DNA of 64,000 bases from Amoebophrya sp. A120 (lineage: Eukaryota > Sar > Dinophyceae > Syndiniales > Amoebophryaceae): contig CAJINV010000003.1 in assembly GCA_905178155.1 (NCBI GenBank), positions 10,473,732 through 10,537,731 on the forward strand, read 5' to 3'. The notes under the pieces were generated by a model that worked only from the letters and a program-made list of their open reading frames with translations, ran no database searches and was not told the origin of the DNA. A program made the position numbers and the translations under genes. Below, one piece after another: positions 50,501 through 61,015 of this stretch (its first letter is position 1; each line of letters opens with the position of its first letter).

Positions 50501-51765
50501 ACATAAAAAGTTTTTATTTATCAATCGGGCGGGGCCTTGCTCACAACTAAGCCAGAGCGGAGTCTATCGATTGCCGATTGATGGAACGACGCAAGGGAGC
50601 CGGCAAAAGTAGCGCCCTTCTGAGGCGCCCAGCGCACCCATTTTCGTCGATTTGGGGCGCCCAAAAAGGGGCGCCGGAAAAATGTAGAAAAAAGGAAAAC
50701 CGCAAAGCCTCATGGTATAGGCGTCATCTTTGCCTAGTTTTGGCCCTCGTGAAAGCCGCGAACAAAACCAGGCATAGCAGAGGGGGACGAGGGGCAAAAA
50801 GCTGCGCTTTTTAAAACAAAAAAAAACAAAGGCCGGCAAAAGCTGAAAGCCAGTCCCCATGCTATGGGCCCGATTTAGGGGGCTCATAGGGCCGCCCCTG
50901 GAGGAGGCCCAGGGGGGGCATAGCGTGCGGGGAAGCTCTTTCTCTTTGAAAGCAGGAGGGGCGCGACTGTCGGTCGTGTTTTTAGTGGTGCGGCGTGCCA
51001 TGCGGAGTAATGTTATGCGCGACGCTATGATGGACACAAAAAGTAAAAGAGCCATCTTTTTTTTACACTCAAGGAAGGGCGCCGGTCCGAGAGGACGGTC
51101 GCGCCCAGTCAAAAAAACCCAGCGTGACCTCACTACCCCCGCCTCGGCGGCCATAATTGGTGGTCCTGTGTAGGTAGTTCAGCAGCCTGGCAGATCTTGC
51201 GCATGTTGATGCTGGATGGATCATCACAAATTCCGAAACACGACTAGAGAGCGCTCCTTCTCTACTTGGGGCTCCGCATGAGAAGTATTTTCAGCGCGCA
51301 GACTTGCATTACAGCGAGCTATGGGGAGGGGACGTTTTTACATCGGATACAGGTCAAGGAGCTGCGCTACCTCTACGACTACATCGGGATCAAGCCGGAC
51401 AAGAGTTTGGTGGAAAAGCCCGACATCGTTGCCCACATTCTTCGCTCAGGCTGTGTCACAGTCATCACACCGCCGCGTGTAGGTACGGATTTTGCGATTT
51501 TTGCTGCGACGCGGTCAACGTCAGTCTCGATGGTTGTAACGGGTGATCTCCACTGACTTGTCATTTCATCAAAATAAAAATATGTAATAATTGCTCTCTT
51601 TCTTCAATGCTTCGCCGAATGACCTTGACAGATCAACTACCCGTGAAAGAGTTGAAAGTGATGATGCGCACGCTCGGCATTCCCGCCTCTGGGTGCATCA
51701 CAAAGGAGGATCTCGTTACTGCAATCCGGAGGCACCCCTGGGTCGTTTTTGACGCAAATGACTAG
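47555..51765 (+). CDS. RING-H2 zinc-finger protein with two C-terminal SAP-like segments (probable E3 ubiquitin ligase)
   Basis: Exons: 47555-47807, 48177-48281, 48613-48829, 48985-49447, 49763-49896, 51355-51482 and 51632-51765 (TAG). They join to 477 residues with no frame break. The N-terminus is Gly/Asn/Pro-rich (GGGAGGGPPPPSQSTNNNN) followed by a Gln/His run and a Ser/Arg-rich linker. The RING-H2 finger is CPICLCDF ... RLPCLHMFHPECAEQY ... CPVCKLDLHP, with the C-x2-C, C-x-H-x2-H-x2-C, C-x2-C ligands complete. It is followed by VKELRYLYDYIGIKPDKSLV and VKELKVMMRTLGIPASGCIT, each continuing to a (E)KxDLV/DIV-type helix, as in SAP-like motifs of RNF34/rififylin-type ligases. The function as an E2-binding ubiquitin ligase is inferred from the finger. 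Five introns are introners plus one weaker one; the last (51483-51631) is GT-AG. ATG at 47555 is the first in frame. Confidence 0.87.
47803..48176 (+). mobile_element. Introner-like intron 1 of the RING gene
   Basis: The left end is TATTAGCTAAAATCCC; the right end closes with ATA before AATTT. The flanking pentamers (CATAC and AATTT) do not match, so the boundary rests on frame continuity (FGPSIPPDPGGSG) and the TAT...ATA tips. Confidence 0.55.
48277..48612 (+). mobile_element. Introner of family E, copy 2
   Basis: GACGC flanks both sides (48277-48281 and 48608-48612). Ends are TATCCTGTACAGAAACGT and, reversed, TATCCTGTGTAAAAACGT. The interior shares GGCAAATCTGCTAGACAA, TTTGGCTGTT and GGGGCTCCGCATGAGAA with the other family E copies. 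Confidence 0.93.
48825..48984 (+). mobile_element. Introner-like intron 3 of the RING gene
   Basis: The element begins TATTACATCTGG and closes with ATA before TCAAC. The flank CCAGG is not conserved on the right. The in-frame join is APPGPTKKLP. A GT-AG reading (CCAG/GTATT to CAAG/ATATC) breaks the downstream frame. Confidence 0.55.
49443..49762 (+). mobile_element. Introner splitting the RING finger
   Basis: The left end TATAATAGGGAAGTGAG and the reversed right end TATGGGGGAGAAATGAG match in spacing; the flanks are TGCAC and GGGAC. The join restores CLHMFHPEC, the central zinc-ligand run. Confidence 0.83.
49892..51354 (+). mobile_element. Introner of family E, copy 3, enlarged by a nested repeat
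   Basis: The flanks are CAAGT and CAGGT. The left end is TATCATGAGGAAAAACGTCC; the right end GGGGACGTTTTTACATCGGATA reverses to TATCCGATGTAAAAACGTCC. At 1453 bp it is about 1.1 kb longer than its relatives. The extra length is a family C/D repeat. The join reads VGSMQVKELRYLYDY. Confidence 0.9.
49990..51155. repeat. Family C/D repeat nested in the introner
   Basis: Shares ordered blocks with 26655-27400, including GATTTGGGGCGCCCAAAA and GCTATGGGCCCGATTT. Family E sequence lies on both sides, so it inserted into, or was carried within, an existing introner. Confidence 0.75.
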
Positions 51766-54075
51766 TAAGGGCCATCATGGCATAGTAGCGAGCTCCTGCG
51801 TGCAACTTGACATGTGACTACCTGTACAAGTTCAGACACAAGTCCTTCTCGCTGGTATCGTCCACATCGCGCTCAGAGAAACTACACCCTGCCTGATAAC
51901 ATCACTCCATTGGCCACGACGATATCGTCCAGCACATAACGCTAGACTCCATTGTCGGTGTTCATCCAGCACATAACGCTAGACTGGCGCGCGGCGTTGG
52001 TGGTTTTGCATTCATTTTTCGCGGAGATAAAATATTTGAAAAGCACGGCCTAGGCACGAACTCGCTTCACAGTCGTACGCTTTTTTTTTGCCATCACTTC
52101 AGCCGAATGGTCGCCGCTAGTGGTCTTGTCGTCCGTTGTGAGTGTCGGGCTACTATGTGTCGTCCGTTGTGAGTGTCGGCAGTATGAATCCCAGGCGGTT
52201 TTATTATTTTCTTCCGGACCACGGACGACATCCACATCACCTCCGCATTTACACTTCCTTTCCGCACTTCATTACCCCGGCCTAGGTACCGTGGCGTCAG
52301 CTTCCGCCCTGCATGGTTTATGCGAACTACATCGTGTGTCGGACTAGCCGACTTGCGACCACCTGCCAGGTTTTCGCACCATCAGAAGTGCGTAACCCGG
52401 TCGACCTGCGAAAAAAAAATTACAGAAGCCGACACGATTATTTTTCCGCTCGTGATGATGATCTGCCACAACTTCCGCGTGTCGTTTCTGCGAGCAAATA
52501 TGTGGCGGATTTGTTTCACGACTTCGCTTCCACGCAATGAAATTGCTACAATGAAACTAACAAGTTTGCTTGGATACGACCGAAGCTGATACATTTAAGT
52601 ACATGCATCGATTTTTCTTGTTCCGACGAGACGGAGACCGACGAGTAACGAAGCTACCTCTTCTGATAACAATGAAAAGCGATGGAGAAAAAGTAAATAA
52701 ATATAGCAATAGATCACCTTCGCGAAAAAGCAAGAGATTTGCGAAAGAACCAAATCGAAATCTAAACTGAGCATGTCCAAATTAATTTTTTCAGAATTTT
52801 GTTGATACTTACCAGCGCAGCGTGAAAGAAGGGGTGTGCAAGACTTTCAGTTCCTCTCGTCTGATGTATTTTTGAGGTAAGCACCGCGCACAGGAGCAAA
52901 CCAAAACGCAGCGGAGCCGAGGATGAAGTCGAAGTAAATAACGACTATGTTGGGGTTGAGGGAATGATTCTGTTCGCGCACGAACAAACCACAGGAAGCA
53001 TATTATTCCCCACCCTGCTGATGTTGTATTAATTTATTCTCGTTGCGTTTCCATGATCTTGATCGCTTCTTCAATAGCTTTTCGTCGGTGACTGAGAAGT
53101 CCTTCGCGTTCGGTTTCGGTCTTCGTCTTCTGCTTTCCCGCGCCGCAAAATTTTTGTTCGTAGTCCTGATGTCGTCGGTGTGACTGTGACCTCGTATGAG
53201 CACTTGCTTTGATTGTCGGTGCATCGTGCCTTGAGCTTGACGATGAATGGTGCTAAAGAGTATCCTTCGCAACGTACTACGTAACTCACAGCGTCTCGCT
53301 CGGTAGACCGCCGACCTCGTTTCTGTGGCCTTTCATCTCGTCCTCCTCGCGTCGCTTACGCTTTCGACTCGTACAAATTCGTGATTTATTATTCATCTTT
53401 GTCTTAGTCTTCAATACAGCGTGACGAAAGCACTGACTTCAAGACAGATGCAATATATATGTGCATTAATTGCAAAAGTAAAACTAAAAGCAATGATGGA
53501 AGCCATCTACTACGTACATCACAGTTCCAAGAAGTTCATAATTCCCCGGGTGGATCTAGCTTCGAAACTCGACAAAACTAAAACTACTACCACTTGAAGC
53601 ATATTTGCGTTGTTTCCTTCGTCAGCTATTCCTTTTTTTGAACTAAAAAATAAACGTCCGCGTACTACTTTTTTGCGAGCCTACGACTTCACCTCCCAAG
53701 AAAGTTTTACCACGACTGCAAATACCGCAGCTGCAAGAAGCAAACAAAGTGAAACTGAGGCGACTTTCACTTTTGCGTGCAATCCAAATACGTGCCAAGG
53801 AGGCGTGAAGACTCTCTTACAAGGATTCCAGTAAAAGCCCGTCGCCACAAATAGTAATAGCGTTTTATTATATATTTGATCATTCATTCACGTTCACCGA
53901 GTTGCAGCTCCGCCTCCGTCTTCTTGCCGTGTTTTCGACCAGCTCGAGCTCCAGCGGCGCACTTTCGAGCACTGGGACGTCCCATAACAGTCGACGAGGA
54001 GGACGATTGATTCCATTTGTTATAGTAGATCTCGACTTCTCTCCGACACTCGAGTCGTCTTCCAGCAGGCACAGC
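51766..54075. other. Spacer, no gene recognised
   Basis: Short direct duplications: CCAGCACATAACGCTAGACT at about 51930 and 51966, and GTCGTCCGTTGTGAGTGTCGG at about 52127 and 52159. An open frame continuous with the next CDS begins at 53902, but its first ATG is 54076. Confidence 0.45.
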
Positions 54076-55685
54076 ATGTCAAGCGGACCGACTGGTACCA
54101 CACGGCGCTCCCGAGCGCAACGCCGGAAGCAGCTGCAACGCGAGGAGCTGCAGCAGGCCCAAACTTCTACCGCTACTGAAGAAGTGCGCGGCAGTGCTAC
54201 GACCACGTCTACGTCTTCCGGAGCGCCCGGCACCTCCGGGGGCTCGAGCTCTTCCTCTGAAGAAACGGGCAACATGAAGATCAACAACACGACCACGACA
54301 ATTCGCGGGGATCCCCCTGCGCCTGGGCCCAAGCACGAATGGAACGAAACGAAGACTCCGTTGACCGGTCCTTCTTGCTCGACACCGTTGCAGCTTCAGG
54401 GCGGCGCGATGACAAGTGCAGGAAAGAACGATCGTGGGTGGTCTTCTTCCTCAGAGCAGGACGGCTCGTCCTCGACGACCGCTTTGTTGCCGAAAAATGC
54501 GTGTGCTTATCCTGTCGTGCAAAGGTGTCGTATAATTTGTACGTAATTGCTCTTGTTGATAAGTTTGTACTACTGCCTGACAAGAAGAAAGCTAAGCAAG
54601 ACAAACCCAGGTGCTGTCGCTTCTTACTCTTGACGAATGCATCTTCAGCAGTACAACATACCGAATGCTAGTTGCTTATGCTGGAAAAATTTGCATAAAA
54701 TACTATGCAACTAGATGAACTTTGTTCTACGTACTACTACCTCGATAGTGCTTTTGCAATGCATAGCGGTGATGATGGTGCTCTTTTCGCCGAAGCCCAT
54801 GCCGACACGGGAAACACAAACGCCGAGGCGTGCGAGGTTCTTGCTGGTGCGGAAACGACCAGTGACAAGATGGCCTCGAAAACCTTTTCCAGCGGCGCAG
54901 ATGAAGTGACTGGTATCGACGAGGAAAGCACGACACCCATACATAGCACGAGAAAAAATCGAAGTCCAATTTGTGTTGCTGTTGCTACATTTGCGCCAAG
55001 CAAAATTGGATGCTAATATAGGCTGCCGCAACAGCTTGGATGCTATTTTTTTGTCATGCACAATAAAAGAGAATACCAATACACATGCAGTTTCAGTTGC
55101 GCTTAGAAGTCACGGGATGGATAGTATGACGGGAAGGAAAGGACTCCTTTCAAAGGAGTTGGGCATCAAAATAGTTTCTCTTGCTCAGCATTCCGGATAT
55201 CGATGCATAACACTACACAGGAATTCGAGATGTTAGAAATGCATGAGCAGCACTTTCGCTGTATTTTTTTTCCTCCTTTTGTGATATGAGACGGGTGTAT
55301 TTTTTTGTAGGATAAAAAAAACGGGGGGCCAAATTATACGCAAACGCGTTATTGACAAGAACGCCGACTTGGGGCCATTGCTGAGCGGGCGCTACGCTTT
55401 CTTTATGCTGATTTTGTTGTGTCTCATCGCGCTTTTGGCTACTTCATTCGCCATTTGGGAAATGTGCACCTTCCGCTTCAATGGTACTGGTATATATTAT
55501 TATGGCCACCCTGCTGCTGCTCACCTGTTCTCAAGGCTTGAGATAGAAGAGGCTCTTGCACGTCTACTAATATTTGTTTGTTTTATTGTATGCCAGGATC
55601 AGGAGCAGCGTACTCTTCTTCACGTATAGGAATTATTTTTTTGACTATACTCAATTGGCGCCGTTCATCCTGTTCGTTCATATAG
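54076..55685 (+). CDS. Ser/Thr-rich single-pass membrane protein, unrecognised
   Basis: Exons: 54076-54507, 54771-about 55000, about 55311-55489 and 55597-55685 (TAG). The N-terminal region is basic (TRRSRAQRRKQLQREEL), then Ser/Thr/Gly-rich. The second exon is Ala/Glu/Thr-rich (DDGALFAEAHADTGNTNAEA). The third carries IIRKRVIDKNADLGPLL and one clear membrane helix, YAFFMLILLCLIALLATSFA. The final GT-AG intron (55490-55596) gives FNGTGSGAAYSSSRIGIIF. The junction between exons 2 and 3 was not resolved; TTTTTTTGTAG at 55300-55310 is a good acceptor. No family recognised. The reading frame extends upstream of the ATG to 53902, so the start may be in an earlier exon. Confidence 0.55.
54503..54770 (+). 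mobile_element. Introner, 258 bp
   Basis: Ends are TATCCTGTCGTGCAAAGGTG and, reversed, TATGCATTGCAAAAGCAC. The flanks GTGCT and GCGGT are partly diverged. The join reads KNACADDGALFAEAH in frame. The ends resemble the introner at 36596. Confidence 0.78.
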
Positions 55686-55984
55686 AAAATTTCAAATTTT
55701 CGCTGCTTTCGACACACAAAAGTCAAAAGAAAACAGAAACACCCGGACGCAGAAGAGCATCTTTGGCTATACTGCATCTCTAAATCCAGAGTTTTACTGA
55801 CGTTTCTGCAATCGAATAAGATAGAAGATCAAGATGCAGAGATGAGAGTGCCGGCACAATGTATGAAGACTCATAGACAAGACCCGCCGCGACTACTCCT
55901 GTAGTAACCCGCGGCACAGCCCGAAAACTACATGAGGCTATGACTTTTGTGAACGTCCACCACATTTATGTCACGAATAATATA

Positions 55985-56350
55985 TGTATGCCCGGGCAGC
56001 AGCAGGCTAGCGAGCCTGTGAGTCTAGGCTGAGGATGGTCGGGCGGTATTTTATGCCCTGTCCGCCCTCAGCCCTTTAGTGTGCGGTAGCCAGGACTTGA
56101 GAAGATTAGTCAGGACAACCCACCGACTTTCGGGGTGGTATTTGTTTCGCCTGCCCTCCCTCCCAGTTGTTTCAAGGTGGTTGCGTTACCACGGATGGGC
56201 CGCTAAGACCTCGCGCCGCCCTTTTCTTACGGGGTGTGACAGAGGTCCATGTCTTCCATCGCGGGTCAGGTGCTCCATCTCCCTGGGCGCCTCGGCGACG
56301 CGGTGGGGGACTGCTCCCACCGAGCGGTCATCCATTGGGTGGCCCGTCTG
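55985..56350. repeat. Dispersed repeat family F, copy 2
   Basis: Begins TATGCCCGGGCAGCAGCAGG and matches 22290-22690 in block order. It lies in the presumed intron or spacer just before the exon at 56408. Confidence 0.8.
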
Positions 56351-56407
56351 CGGTAACTGCATAAAATTACTCATCCCATTAACATTATCTCCATCCCATC
56401 TTCGCAG

Positions 56408-57916
56408 GTGACGGAGTGAGCATCCCTTTTCCGAGGCAGAAAAGCGTCGAGACACTTCTAGCTCGCCGTGCTGCCAACATTCTTCGTGAAAAGGCTGCGC
56501 AGCCTCAACCGCAGTATGACTCGCTCGGTGGTGGCGATCTTACCTGTTGCAAGAAATCTGACAGGAACAACTTGTCAAGAGCATTACGCTACTTAACAAG
56601 CCACATTTAAATTAAGACACGAAGATGCAAAGGACCTACGGAAATATGCGTCTAACAGGAGGACTTCTAATCTAATGATTAGCTGCTTGTGCTGTTTTGT
56701 GAGTCATCAATGACATTGACAATGACACGCAGCAGCTGCATCCACAAGAGTGCTGCAGATAGCCAGCAAAAATGACGTGCGACGTAGACCAGCGAAAGTA
56801 GGAGCGTCAATGCATTCATCATTTTTAATAAACATAGGACAACATCAAACCTCACCAGACAACAGTTGAGATTGTAAACACACCTTAGCCAGCCATACGC
56901 AGCCCACTGCCGCTGGTGGTTCCGCCCTGGACGTGGCATCGATCGAAAGCGGTGACTCTGCCGTCGTCCACGACGAGGACCGTGGCACGACCGGGGACGG
57001 GGGGCTGGCTTTTCTGCAGCGTGGCAGAGGCACGACCGCTGAGGACGCGCAGCACGCAACCGCATCATCTCCAACGGCCTTGGCCTCCTCGACGGGGGAG
57101 CACAAGCTCCCTTTGCTCGCCAGGGTGCGCACGCGGCTGGTAAACCTGCTCCCGGAACAGCGCACAAGCGGGGAGCCGCCGCGCTCCTTCCTGCAGCTGC
57201 GGGCTGGAAACGAGATCTTTGAGGACTCGTCCTCTGGGGGGCGCGGTGTGGTCTATGCCTCATCTTCTTCACCTGCTTCCTCCGAACAAGTAGCGGCGAC
57301 TTTGCCGCAGATCAAACCCGTCGCCTTCTTGAGCAGGAGCAACCGGAGAACCACTGCCCTGCCACTAGCCGGCAGCAGCGACGAAAATTCGGACGCTGCA
57401 GGCGCTTACTCTCCTGGAGGTCGTGGGGCTGTCGCCGTTTCCGTTTCGTTTCTACGGAAGGGCCGGGGCGGGCACGACGTTGCTTCCACGAGCGGGCGCT
57501 CCGGAGAGGCCTTCCTGGCGCGCGGCCGTGGCAAGAGGACCAAAGCAGTCACGCCGGAAAAGCCACGGGATCTCAGCTCCACGACGTCGAAGGTGCAGCA
57601 TCAACAGCCGCACACCTCTTTCTTGGGCCGAAAGGAGCACAAGCAGGCTCAATGGTCCTCCCATATTGAAATTGCGACCGACGGCGACGTGACATTCACG
57701 AAAACCGAGCGACCTCTCAGATTTTTAGAGCGCGGCCGCGCGGCAGCCACTCGGGTGGATCAGCAGCACGAGCAGCTGCAGCAGGGTTCCTTTTTACAAA
57801 ACAAGAATGTCGCAGAGGAGACGCCGCGGCGCAGCCTCCTCTCGCGCGGCCGGACGGGAAGAGCGACAGCATCCAGGAGCATCGAGCCGAAAGGAGGCGT
57901 CCTCGCGGAGGAGTGA
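56408..57916 (+). CDS. Protein with repeated FLxRGRG-like motif, 3' two exons
   Basis: Exons 56408-56514 and 56903-57916 (TGA) give about 373 residues. The 5' side follows a CTTCGCAG acceptor, so earlier exons are missing. The first exon encodes VSIPFPRQKSVETLLARRAA. The rest is low in predicted structure but has a short motif about every 20-60 residues: AFLQRGRG, SFLQLRAG, AFLSRSNR, SFLRKGRG, AFLARGRG, SFLGRKEH, RFLERGRA, SFLQNKNV and SLLSRGRT. The linkers are acidic or Ser-rich. The motif (small residue, Phe-Leu, any, Arg/Lys-Gly-Arg) resembles neither a classical RGG box nor a domain I know. It could be a multivalent docking site. It continues to 57916 without further introns. Confidence 0.65.
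56510..56902 (+). mobile_element. Introner, 383 bp
   Basis: CGCAG flanks both sides (56510-56514 and 56898-56902). Ends are TATGACTCGCTCGGTGG and, reversed, TATGGCTGGCTAAGGTG. The join PQPQPTAAGG is in frame. Confidence 0.93.
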
Positions 57917-60230
57917 CCTTGCTTCAAACAAGATGGAAAAATTGGAAGCGCACCTGCAGAGCGGAGATATGGATATGGTACGAGCTGCTGCTGCAGCCGG
58001 AGAAGACGACGACGAGCCACACGTGCAACACCCACGCAAGAACATTCGTGCGGCGACGTCGATGCAGAAGCTTTTTCCACCAGCACAACAACGGCGATCA
58101 AAACCTCGAAAATGAACTGGAGCATCACGATCAACATGAACAACATTGTATCTATATCAATTTCAATCAGTTTTATGTTAGTTTTACCCGGTGTTATTCT
58201 TATTTTTCCTTCCCCACATAAACGAAAACGAAGCCTGAAGACCATTGACATACCTAATGAAGCACTAGTACACGAGGTTTGAGACTAGTTCTTTGCAACG
58301 AAGATTTTTGCAGTTTTTATTGTTTACGCCCCCAAGTTCCACTTACTTCATATTTCTACAGCTAGATTTTCTTTTTCAGTTTTAAGAACCAACCCAGTTT
58401 TTCTCCCTACCTAGCGAGCGGGGCGATCGTGCCCAATTCTTTATTTCTCGTTCTACCTAAAGATCGGTATCTCATTTGCCGTGTTGATTGTTTTCTATTC
58501 TTTGGCACTTTACTTTTTGCTTTTTCTACTTTATATATTTTTTGTTATTTTTGTGTACATACTGTCTTTGCTTTTGCGTCTTACACCTACTTACATTTTC
58601 GATTTATTTTGAGTTTTTCACATAGCGACCGCATTTCTCCTTCCACCTTACTAACGAGCGGGTAGCAGACAAGCAAATGAGCCGAGCTCTTTGTCTGCTC
58701 CAGAATATTCTATAGCCCAGAGAGAGGCCTTTTCTCGAGCGACCGCAATGCCTTATCACGCACTTCTGCTCTAAATACGACATTAGTTGCTGGTCTGAAG
58801 CCGTCCTGCGACCGAAACGGAGTGGATGAATCACAACCACCAGGAATGTGTTGTTGCAAGTCGCGTTGGTTATGTTTCCGTCTCGTAAGAGCGGGCTGCT
58901 GACAAAGCTTGAATAAAAGAAGAAGGCGATCCTGGAAATGACTCTGAGCGTTCGTCGTGAGCGAATAAAAGTGCTGTCGAGCAGAAAGACTGGGAGGTCA
59001 AACAGAGACACCGGCGATAACACGCACTTCTGAGTCTTGCCTCTTGCCAGATCCAACGTGTTTGGCCGTGGTCTGTAATGTGTTGATTGATTGCCACCCA
59101 ACCTCAACCATCGAAACAGAGAACAGCACGGACGCTCTCCTACTTACTTTCACCTGTCATTAACATTATCATTGGAGGTCATTATCTTCATGAAGACACT
59201 ATACTATACATCACTATCCGCCCGGACTCCTTGATGAAGTTCCTCACATTGCATCTGGGGTGACTGCAGCTAGACGGCTGTGTCAGGTGCTAGTCCTTTC
59301 TTGCATTCTCAATCTCATTGCTGGGGAAAAAATAAGAACGACTGGCCATGGGTGTCTACTCGCTGGGACGTCGAGGAGAGCGAGGAGCGGGAGCGGTGTT
59401 AGTCAATTAGTGATTGCAAGTGCAATGCAGAGAAGGTAGAAGTATCCTCGTTAGATACCTGCGCCTTGCCGTGCTGCTTTCGGAGGTGTTGTATATATGA
59501 GATACAAGTAGGTATTAGAGAGTCTGAAGCTGCTCATGGTCATGCTCATGGTGCAACTACTTACTCTTTCAAAATAGCACAATAGGGGTGCATGTGACAA
59601 AGGTCCGGCTTGAAGATAACGAGCTTCCTTCGGCCAACAAGTTGTCAGTCACTTCAACAGGAGGGGCTCCTGTTGCGGTAATCTACATGAATGAATCATT
59701 CCATTGCGCCACTGCTGCTGCAGCAGAAGTCGGGTAGACAAATCATGACACCGCACTTGCTGCCTATGGATTATGAGTCAGCGGGGAAATCCTCAAAATG
59801 TAAACGGGATGTAATGCATGCGCGAGCAGACTGCGACTGGTCAGGTCAGGGTGCGAACTAGTAGCGAAGATGAAGAAATGCGGACGCGGAGGAATACAAG
59901 AAAATCTGAAACTACTTGGCATTTATTTTGACATCTAAAAGTGAACACCGCAACTACACGGCATTTTTGACAGAAGGATAAGAAAGGTGTAAACTCGAAA
60001 AATTTAAAATGAAAGACCACGCATAGAATAGGCGGCCATGTTGAAAGGGGGAGTCGGCGATGGTGTCAGATACTGATACCCCGCATGTTGCAACGCGTAC
60101 TGCGTCGCGCGGAAGTTGCAACATAGGTTGCCGTTTAGATCGGTTTAGCAGCGCAACCGATTTGTATTCATTTCGATGATTTTCCTACTTTTGGCAGCAC
60201 TTTCATACTGCCTTTCGACTGTCTGTACCC
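57917..60230. other. Spacer, T-rich in part
   Basis: 58300-58630 is T-rich on the + strand. No exon or repeat family recognised; 3' untranslated sequence of the preceding gene is likely near its start. Confidence 0.45.
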
Positions 60231-60234
60231 ACAG

Positions 60235-60437
60235 GACGCGGTAAATGCGTTATTTAAGAAATTGAGAACTCCGTCGTCCTCGTCTTCGTTAGGAACAGGC
60301 AGTGGCGACAAGAAAGGAAGCGCAATTGCGGAGAATTTCGTACGGGAAAGCTCATTCTTCAAGTCGTGCTGCGACACACTGCCGAAAAGTGATACGGACA
60401 ATACGGCACTCGATCCAGTGGTCTTCGCTCCCATAAG
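60235..60437 (+). CDS. Exon-like segment of an unresolved gene
   Basis: It follows GTACCCACAG and reads DAVNALFKKLRTPSSSSSLG, a Gly/Ser linker, then ENFVRESSFFKSCCDTLPKS and a hydrophobic-acidic end. The downstream edge ATAAG-TATCAGAG looks like an introner tip. No family recognised; the next exon could not be joined with certainty. Confidence 0.35.
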
Positions 60438-60849
60438 TATCAGAGATGGGCTTTGGCTATGCCTATGCTTTTCTTCTCTACTATACTTTTTTGCTTGGTC
60501 GTTCTAGAAAAGAAGTTGGATTCCATTACCATTTGAAGGATATCCCGAAAAAGCAGACGAGAAAGCGAATTTGCCCAAAGGGAGTGCATTCAATTTTTGC
60601 ATCTTTCTTGCGCCTGCTCTCACTTGTTGCTACGGAGCTTGCACTTCCTTGGCGAGCTGCATGTGAAGCGTCTAGGTCCACATGATTCGCTTTACCTAAT
60701 AAAACCCAGATTAGCAGCTGCAGCATTGAAATAGTATGAGGAGTTGAAGATGTGTCGTCCTCCGATACTAGGTGCTACAACGCACGGGCGTTTGCTATTG
60801 CTTCGGAAGTGCCATGATAAAATATGCTCAACAGTCAACCTGCACCAAA

Positions 60850-61015
60850 CCCAAACACCAGATGAGTGCGCATTGGAGGCGATGTTGCAGTATCACAGCG
60901 CATGCCTTCGCTACTGCTACGACGTCGGCTTTTCGAGCATCGCAGCGAACTTCGTTTGCTCTTTGTTGGCGTTTCTGCTGCGGCTCTCCGCGAGGGGACG
61001 ATCAAGATTGAGTAT
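60850..61015 (+). CDS. Exon-like segment before the hairpin introner
   Basis: One frame reads CALEAMLQYHSACLRYCYDV and continues FSSIAANFVCSLLAFLLRL. Another, nearer the 3' edge, reads GVSAAALREGTIKIEY and continues across the introner as SPAFIHVIL. I cannot decide the frame. The direct repeat GAGTA at its end supports an exon border. Confidence 0.3.
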
